A stretch of DNA of 16,259 bases from positions 1 to 16,259 of the forward strand of contig CAYMID010000019.1 of assembly GCA_964390625.1 (NCBI GenBank), read 5' to 3'. The stretch comes from 2-12-FULL-41-16 sp964390625 (GTDB taxonomy: Bacteria; Patescibacteriota; Patescibacteriia; Magasanikbacterales; UBA922). The position numbers and the translations under genes are program-made. Positions 11,686 through 16,259 of this stretch are shown here, piece by piece. Positions within the stretch are counted from its first letter, which is position 1; every line of letters begins with the position of its first letter. Below the pieces are notes generated by a model, which was given only the letters and a program-made list of their open reading frames with translations, ran no database searches and had not been told where the DNA came from.

Positions 11686-11693
11686 ATAAGCAA
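11664..11693 (-). promoter_or_regulatory. Promoter of uvrC-HD operon
   Basis: On the minus strand TGC-TATGCT (11664-11672, extended -10) and TTGCTT (11688-11693) are 18 bases apart. The start would be near 11657, giving a leader of about eight bases. It occupies almost the same DNA as the divergent promoter, so polymerase binding should be mutually exclusive. Confidence 0.5.
11666..11683. repeat. Inverted repeat in the divergent uvrC promoter
   Basis: CATAGC (11666-11671), six-base spacer ATTTAC, GCTATG (11678-11683): perfect 6-bp dyad overlapping both opposing -10 elements. It resembles the dyad over the dnaB start (185-201), sharing CATAG, a central TTTAC and CTATG. A shared operator is possible; symmetry could also simply reflect two opposed -10 boxes. 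Confidence 0.5.
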
Positions 11694-11701
11694 CCCTCCC
11701 T

Positions 11702-12892
11702 ATGACTGAATTTAAACCCTGGTTACGAGTTGTTAATCCCTTCGAATCAACCGAAAAACGCACCGAGTGGCGCACGCCGCCCACTGATTTTCCTGAATTG
11801 GTCAGTTTTAGTGAGTCCCTTTTGGTTGATTTAGATTTGATTAAAGCTGACCACGCCACTGCCATGGAGTGTGCCGAAGTATTTGAGGCCCTCAATTCGA
11901 CCTTACAAAAACAGATTGGTAATTTTAATCTTGCCGAAATTTCAGCCAATCACACCGCCAATTTTATTCATGTCGCCTGGTTAAACCTACACAAACTATT
12001 TAACGAGGTGAATGAAAATAATACATTTTTATCACAGCAAATTAGCGAAACCTTATCCCTGTTACTTAACACACAGGCAATATTTGCCAAACGTGTGCCC
12101 GAAACCGCAGTAGCACCACCATCTGATGCTTTTAAATCACTCCTCCGTCTCTACAGAGCTGTGCCGCAATTTCAGGATGAAATTGAACACGCTTGTGTAT
12201 TGCCGACGCAAATTAGCTACGCGGCTGATTGGAAAACTCGGGCTGAAGATCAGACCAAATTAGATGCGATTGGCGAAAAACTCAAAGGTCTACACAGCAC
12301 ACCCGAGTTACTTTCTCGCCTTGGGCCGCTGATTCGGTCTGAACTTATTATGTGCAACCCTACGATTTATATTCGTAGACCTCTTGATTTAAACAGTATT
12401 TACGATCGAATCGTAAATTTTGTAGCTACTTATAGTGATGTAGCTAGCCCTAATCCTGGTTTAGAATTGCGGGCCAAAACTAAAAAAGCCAAAGATGCAA
12501 CGATCATAATCCCAACCTTTGGCGATTTTTCTACACCGACAATTGTTGCTCGCGACACTGAGCAGGAGTGGGAAAAATTCAAACACATTTACACGCTCCA
12601 TGGCGACGAAATATCGGCACGACACTGTGAGTCGTGGCAACATTTAGTCTGGTATGTTGACGAGGTGGTTAAACCAGAGCGCGAATTTCGCTTTACCATA
12701 AAAAACCCAGCCGATGGTGCTGATAGTCTTCGGTATTTAAAAGGAACTGCAGTCCGGAACGCTGTTTTGGATGCACCCTACAATCGTGAACCGGCTACTC
12801 ACCTTCCTGACGCTTCACAAATAGCCTACATTCGCCCGGAGGACGAAATCTTGCCCGAAATTCGGGCTTCGCTAAATAATTTATTCGACTAA
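11702..12892 (+). CDS. Unrecognised soluble protein, 396 residues
   Basis: I do not recognise this protein. No membrane span or signal peptide is seen. Residues 30-165 look mostly helical (for example FPELVSFSESLLVDLDLIK, AMECAEVFEALNSTLQKQ, HVAWLNLHKLFNEVNENN). A lysine-rich turn at 258-264 (AKTKKAKDA) leads to a hydrophobic strand TIIIPTFGDF, and the C-terminal half holds ARDTEQEWEKFKHIY, HCESWQHLVWYVDEVV (308-323) and a closing acidic IRPEDEILPEIRASLNN. No nucleotide-binding or catalytic motif stands out. Codon use resembles its neighbours, so recent transfer is not suggested. It is divergent from uvrC through overlapping promoters and converges on a 48-residue ORF, its stop lying within a shared hairpin. 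The start at 11702 is the only good ATG, preceded by T, without a Shine-Dalgarno motif. Confidence 0.8.
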   Translation: MTEFKPWLRVVNPFESTEKRTEWRTPPTDFPELVSFSESLLVDLDLIKADHATAMECAEVFEALNSTLQKQIGNFNLAEISANHTANFIHVAWLNLHKLFNEVNENNTFLSQQISETLSLLLNTQAIFAKRVPETAVAPPSDAFKSLLRLYRAVPQFQDEIEHACVLPTQISYAADWKTRAEDQTKLDAIGEKLKGLHSTPELLSRLGPLIRSELIMCNPTIYIRRPLDLNSIYDRIVNFVATYSDVASPNPGLELRAKTKKAKDATIIIPTFGDFSTPTIVARDTEQEWEKFKHIYTLHGDEISARHCESWQHLVWYVDEVVKPEREFRFTIKNPADGADSLRYLKGTAVRNAVLDAPYNREPATHLPDASQIAYIRPEDEILPEIRASLNNLFD

Positions 12893-12902
12893 ACCTAGTC
12901 GA
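12885..12902. terminator. Hairpin holding both convergent stop codons (possible terminator)
   Basis: TCGACTA (12885-12891), loop AACC, TAGTCGA (12896-12902): a perfect 7-bp stem. The TAA of the rightward gene (12890-12892) and the TAG of the leftward small ORF (12895-12897) both lie inside it. Neither side has a clean T-run, so it may act as an mRNA 3' end stabiliser or a weak terminator. Confidence 0.5.
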
Positions 12903-13041
12903 TCTTCATAAAATACTTTTGCCAAAAATTGATCTTGATTTCACCACCGAGCATGAGTGATTTGGTAAAAAAAGGGATGAAGCTAAGGACCAATAAAATA
13001 CCAAGAATAATCAAGGTTGTAGTCGTTCGGGTAAGGGCCAT
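12895..13041 (-). CDS. Small single-span membrane protein, 48 residues
   Basis: An ORF of 48 codons from ATG 13041 to TAG 12895. It reads MALTRTTTTLIILGILLVLS in its first 20 residues, then FIPFF, TKSLMLGGEIKINFWQ and a basic-acidic end KYFMKID. It has one clear hydrophobic span (about 9-25) after a short N-terminus with a single Arg, then a 23-residue hydrophilic tail. It fills the only otherwise empty stretch between the 396-residue gene and the membrane gene at 13091, ends two bases from the convergent stop, and its ATG is preceded by T, as for all other genes here. No family is recognised; small single-span proteins of this kind often associate with larger membrane complexes. The neighbour at 13091, divergent by 49 bases, is also a membrane protein. 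Non-coding remains possible. Confidence 0.62.
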   Translation of the reverse strand: MALTRTTTTLIILGILLVLSFIPFFTKSLMLGGEIKINFWQKYFMKID

Positions 13042-13090
13042 ACGATAAAATTATTAAAGATAGAATAACTATACACCAAAATCACCAAGT
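13042..13090. other. AT-rich divergent intergenic region
   Basis: Forty-nine bases between two divergently read membrane genes. TATACA (13070-13075, rightward) and TATAGT (13068-13073, leftward) overlap as candidate -10 elements, but neither has a convincing -35. Probably holds both promoters; no hairpin or clear operator is seen. Confidence 0.35.
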
Positions 13091-13729
13091 ATGAAATTTT
13101 TACGCATTTGTTACTACCTCTATTTATCGCTTTTGCCAACCTTGGCCGTGGGCGCGCTAGGGCAAACACTCACGGATCCAATCTCACGCTGGTGGTTTGT
13201 GGCCCTATTTTTGGGGGTGATTGTGTTTTTGGATGTGGTCGCCGAACTTATTCCCTACCCCAAAACCTTGCCAGCTGCCTTAATCACCACTTTGGGCGTA
13301 CCAATTCAAGTATATTTTGCCTTAGCTGATTTCGGTAACATTTGGTTTATTTTTGCGTATCAATTTTTGATCGAGGCGGCTGGCGCACTGTTGGGGATTG
13401 GTCTGTTTGGCATACTCAAGGCCGGACATGGCGAAAAACCCTCATGGGAATCACTCCTTACAGTGATAGGGAAAATCTTGGTAGTGATCGTATTGTTAAC
13501 CTTGCCGGCCGTGGCGATTCTCAAATTGTACGGTCCATTGTTTGGCCAATTAACTTGGTCTTGGAACACACTGTTCTTGGTCACCGCCCTTGTTTCGGTA
13601 TTATTCAACACCATTCGCCGACTCAACACCTCGGAACGCAAAGGAAGTGACGAATACTTTGGCTATATTATTATTGGAATTTTTGCGTTTATTTTTGGTG
13701 GGCCGTTTTTGTATCATTTTTTTCGATAG
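13091..13729 (+). CDS. Polytopic membrane protein of unknown function
   Basis: 212 residues with six or seven hydrophobic segments (about 7-24, 35-54, 62-80, 84-108, 123-145, 158-174, 190-209). Loops are short; one larger cytoplasmic-type loop (about 109-121) contains ILKAGHGEKPSWES, and a basic loop (175-187) reads IRRLNTSERKGSDE. There are no recognisable catalytic or transport motifs, and I cannot assign a family. The positive residues in these two loops suggest they face the cytoplasm. It ends one base from the convergent uvrA stop with no hairpin between them, so transcripts probably overlap. ATG 13091 is the only reasonable start; it is preceded by T and lacks a Shine-Dalgarno motif. 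Confidence 0.78.
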   Translation: MKFLRICYYLYLSLLPTLAVGALGQTLTDPISRWWFVALFLGVIVFLDVVAELIPYPKTLPAALITTLGVPIQVYFALADFGNIWFIFAYQFLIEAAGALLGIGLFGILKAGHGEKPSWESLLTVIGKILVVIVLLTLPAVAILKLYGPLFGQLTWSWNTLFLVTALVSVLFNTIRRLNTSERKGSDEYFGYIIIGIFAFIFGGPFLYHFFR

Positions 13730-13730
13730 A

Positions 13731-16259
13731 TCACCATAACAACCGCTTCAAATACTGCCCGGTCGCACTGCTGGCCTTGCGCGCAACCTCTTCGGGTGTG
13801 CCGGTAGCAACGAGGGTACCACCCTTGTCCCCGCCTTCAGGACCAAGGTCGATAATCCAATCCGCACATTTAATCACATCCAAATTGTGTTCAATTACCA
13901 TCACGGTATTACCCTGGCCAGTAAGGCGCTGGAGCACGTGAATGAGTTTACGCACATCATCGTAATGCAACCCTGTGGTTGGTTCGTCCAATAAATACAG
14001 GGTTTTGGTGGTGCCGTGCTTGGATAATTCTTTGGAGAGTTTAATGCGTTGTGCCTCGCCACCAGACAAGGTGGTGGCTGATTGTCCAAGGGTTAAATAG
14101 CCCAAACCAACTTCGTTGAGCATGCGCAATTTATCGGCAATAAACGGAATATCTTCGAAAAAGTGCATCCCCTCCTCCATGGTCATTTCGAGCACCTCGG
14201 CAATGTTTTTGCCTTTGTAGTGGACTTGCAACGTTTCTTGCGTAAAGCGTTTGCCTTTGCAAATTTCGCACACAATTTGCACACTTGGCAAAAAGTGCAT
14301 TTCGATTTCGAGTGTGCCTTTGCCCTCGCAATTTTCACAGCGACCACCTGGCACGTTAAAGCTAAAACGGCCGGATTTGTACCCACGCATTTTGGCTTCC
14401 GGAGTTTCGGCGTAAATTTCGCGAATAAAATCAAAGGCTTTGGTGTATGTGGCCGGGTTACTGCGCGGCGTACGACCAATAGGGCTTTGGTCAATCACAA
14501 TAATTTTATCAATGTATTCCAGGCCCGCAATGCTTTCGTGTTGACCAACCACGAAGCGGGTATGATTAAGTTTGTTCGACACGGCGCGGTGCAAAATACT
14601 GTGCATGAGTGTGGATTTGCCCGAACCAGACACGCCCGTTAAACACACAAAACGACGGAGCGGAATTTCAACAGAAATGTTTTTTAGATTATGTTCACGC
14701 GCGCCTTTGATTTTAATTTTTGGCGTAGTACTGTCCACTTTGCGGCGGTCTTCCGGAACTGGGATGGTTAACTCCTTGCGCAAATATTTGCCAGTCAATG
14801 ATTTCTTGGGGTCACCAAGTACCTGCAGATTGGTTTTTGGTTTGCCTTTGCCGAGCAGCAAATCGCGCGGACCCGAAAACACGACATCGCCGCCATGCGT
14901 ACCTGCGCCCGGTCCAATGTCCACAATCCAATCACTGGTCAAAATCGTATCTTCGTCATGCTCCACTACAATGATTGTGTTGCCAACATCGCACAAATTA
15001 CGGAGAGTGGAAACAAGGCGGTCATTGTCGCGCTGATGTAAACCAATGGTTGGTTCGTCGAGCACATAGAGCGCGCCCACAAGTTTGGTGCCAACTTGCG
15101 AGGCCAAGCGAATGCGTTGCGCTTCCCCACCGGACAAAGTGCCCGCAGTGCGCCCGAGTGTTAGATAATGCAAACCCACGTCAAACATGAATTGCAGCCG
15201 GTTCGAAACCTCTTTAAACACTGGGCCCGCAATCTCGACCTCTGTGGCCGGCAATTCGATTTGGGCAGACGCAAAAAATTCACGCGCATCGGCAATCGTC
15301 ATGGTGGTCACCTCCCAAATATTCTTGCCTTCGATTTTTACTGACAACGCATTTTCATTCAACCGCTTGCCCTGACACACGGCACAGACTTCTTCGCTAA
15401 ACAATTCTTTGGTACCCAAACCTGTGCACGACGAGCAGTACCCATAGGGACTATTGAAACTAAACAAGCGTGGTTCAATTTCGGGGAAACTATACCCATC
15501 GTTTGGGCACGAATACTCGGTGCTGTAAATTTGTTCACTCTCATCGGCAAACTTCACGGTGCACAAACCATTGGACAAATCGACCGCGCTTTCCACCGCT
15601 TCGTTCAACCGTTGACCTTCGTCGGCCAAACTGGCGAGCGGAATGCGGTCTACGACCACTTCGATCGTGTGCTTAAAATTTTTGGATAGCGTAACGCGCT
15701 CGCGCAAACTTTTAATTTTGCCATCAATGCGCACTTCGGTAAAACCAGAATTATAAAAATCGTACAACATTTGGTAATACTCCCCTTTGCGGCCACGCAC
15801 AACTGGTGACAAAATCACAATTTCTGCGCCTGTTTTTTTCGTTGCTTTATGCTCACCGACATTGTAGTGAATTTTATCGAGCATTTCATCAACCGTCATT
15901 TTGCGAATTTCGGTTCCGCATAACGGACAAAATGGTCGCCCAATACGCGCATACAACACGCGCAAATAATCGTAAATTTCCGTAATCGTCGCGACGGTTG
16001 AACGTGGATTAGCACTGTGCGCTTTTTGATCAATCGAAATGGCTGGCGACAAACCCTCGATCTCATCCACGTCTGGCTTTTGCATACCACCCAAAAACTG
16101 CCGCGCATACGCCGACAAACTCTCGATATACCGGCGCTGTCCCTCGGCAAAAATCGTATCAAACGCCAAACTCGATTTCCCCGACCCCGACAACCCGGTA
16201 AACACAACCATCTGGTTGCGCGGCAGCTCCAGTGAAATATTTTTTAGATTGTGTTCGCG
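13731..16259 (-). CDS. uvrA: Excinuclease subunit UvrA, lacking the insertion domain (5' end beyond window)
   Basis: Damage-sensing ABC-type ATPase of nucleotide excision repair. The frame is open to the right edge (REHNLKNISLELPRNQ precedes the first internal Met at 16211), so only about ten N-terminal residues are missing. Numbering from that Met: Walker A1 GLSGSGKS (6-13), UvrB-binding domain (about 100-230), LSGGEAQRIRLA (359-370), Walker B1 LDEPTIGLH (384-392), Walker A2 GVSGSGKST (526-534), second zinc finger C625-x2-C628...C648-x2-C651, LSGGEAQRIKLS (715-726) and Walker B2 LDEPTTGLH. Between GLGTKELFSEEV and CAVCQGKRL (264-283) only about a dozen residues lie where E. coli UvrA has over 100: the DNA-contacting insertion domain is absent, giving about 850 residues instead of 940. 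The first zinc finger has Asp238 for its second Cys (C235-PND). Confidence 0.96.
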   Translation of the reverse strand, partial: REHNLKNISLELPRNQMVVFTGLSGSGKSSLAFDTIFAEGQRRYIESLSAYARQFLGGMQKPDVDEIEGLSPAISIDQKAHSANPRSTVATITEIYDYLRVLYARIGRPFCPLCGTEIRKMTVDEMLDKIHYNVGEHKATKKTGAEIVILSPVVRGRKGEYYQMLYDFYNSGFTEVRIDGKIKSLRERVTLSKNFKHTIEVVVDRIPLASLADEGQRLNEAVESAVDLSNGLCTVKFADESEQIYSTEYSCPNDGYSFPEIEPRLFSFNSPYGYCSSCTGLGTKELFSEEVCAVCQGKRLNENALSVKIEGKNIWEVTTMTIADAREFFASAQIELPATEVEIAGPVFKEVSNRLQFMFDVGLHYLTLGRTAGTLSGGEAQRIRLASQVGTKLVGALYVLDEPTIGLHQRDNDRLVSTLRNLCDVGNTIIVVEHDEDTILTSDWIVDIGPGAGTHGGDVVFSGPRDLLLGKGKPKTNLQVLGDPKKSLTGKYLRKELTIPVPEDRRKVDSTTPKIKIKGAREHNLKNISVEIPLRRFVCLTGVSGSGKSTLMHSILHRAVSNKLNHTRFVVGQHESIAGLEYIDKIIVIDQSPIGRTPRSNPATYTKAFDFIREIYAETPEAKMRGYKSGRFSFNVPGGRCENCEGKGTLEIEMHFLPSVQIVCEICKGKRFTQETLQVHYKGKNIAEVLEMTMEEGMHFFEDIPFIADKLRMLNEVGLGYLTLGQSATTLSGGEAQRIKLSKELSKHGTTKTLYLLDEPTTGLHYDDVRKLIHVLQRLTGQGNTVMVIEHNLDVIKCADWIIDLGPEGGDKGGTLVATGTPEEVARKASSATGQYLKRLLW

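Noticed and set aside
13725..13740. Terminator between the convergent membrane gene and uvrA
   Set aside because: Only one base separates the stops and no stem can be formed; the T-run before the stop is coding.
14163..14642. Rightward open frame of 159 codons inside uvrA
   Set aside because: Antisense to the most conserved half of uvrA; composition (His, Phe, Thr runs) is that of a shadow frame.
13731..16211. Possible internal duplication or frameshift in uvrA
   Set aside because: The two repeated ATPase halves are the normal UvrA structure, and the frame is continuous across the missing insertion domain.
1..16259. CRISPR array, insertion sequence, prophage or tRNA/rRNA gene
   Set aside because: No regularly spaced repeats, transposase or integrase motifs, or tRNA-like cloverleaf were seen; gene content and codon use look uniformly chromosomal.

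Overview
The window looks like chromosomal core DNA from a small-genome bacterium, most likely a member of the Patescibacteria (Candidate Phyla Radiation). The grounds are tightly packed genes, a membrane-bound zinc-finger ClpC-like ATPase, a cut-down division cluster (mraZ-rsmH-ftsL only), UvrA and UvrC that each lack whole domains, and several short membrane proteins. TGA is used as a normal stop (mraZ, uvrA, the DUF192 gene, the ClpC-like gene), which argues against the code-25 lineages Absconditabacteria and Gracilibacteria. The lineage is inferred; there is no rRNA or tRNA in the window.

Layout. Left edge: the first codons of a leftward glycosyltransferase, divergent from a rightward dnaB-ybaB-recR operon that ends at a bidirectional terminator (2550-2574). 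Leftward rplU converges on that terminator and has its own strong promoter (2936-2964). A leftward membrane operon follows in transcription order 7577->2961: small membrane protein, ClpC-like ATPase, polyprenyl-phosphate sugar-1-phosphate transferase (WecA/MraY superfamily), DUF192 protein. Upstream of it lies the leftward mraZ-rsmH-ftsL operon with a three-box MraZ operator (9348-9372) and a terminator overlapping the ftsL stop. Next is a leftward uvrC-HD hydrolase pair. It is divergent, from overlapping promoters, from an unrecognised 396-residue gene. The right end has a 48-residue membrane ORF (leftward), a polytopic membrane protein (rightward) and uvrA (leftward, its first few codons beyond the edge). 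No gap between genes exceeds 300 bases.

How the genes fit together: replication and recombination (DnaB, YbaB, RecR), nucleotide excision repair (UvrA, UvrC; UvrB is elsewhere), envelope and division (MraZ, RsmH, FtsL-like, WecA-like, glycosyltransferase), protein remodelling at the membrane (ClpC-like), and translation (bL21, RsmH).

Most interesting observations: (1) every one of the 17 start codons in the window is preceded by T, none has a usable Shine-Dalgarno sequence, and five transcription units appear to have leaders of about ten bases or fewer; (2) the ClpC-like ATPase has a degraded first AAA+ module and neither canonical pore-loop tyrosine; (3) UvrA lacks its insertion domain, and UvrC lacks its central and helix-hairpin-helix regions; (4) similar CATAG...CTATG dyads sit at the dnaB start and inside the uvrC divergent promoter.
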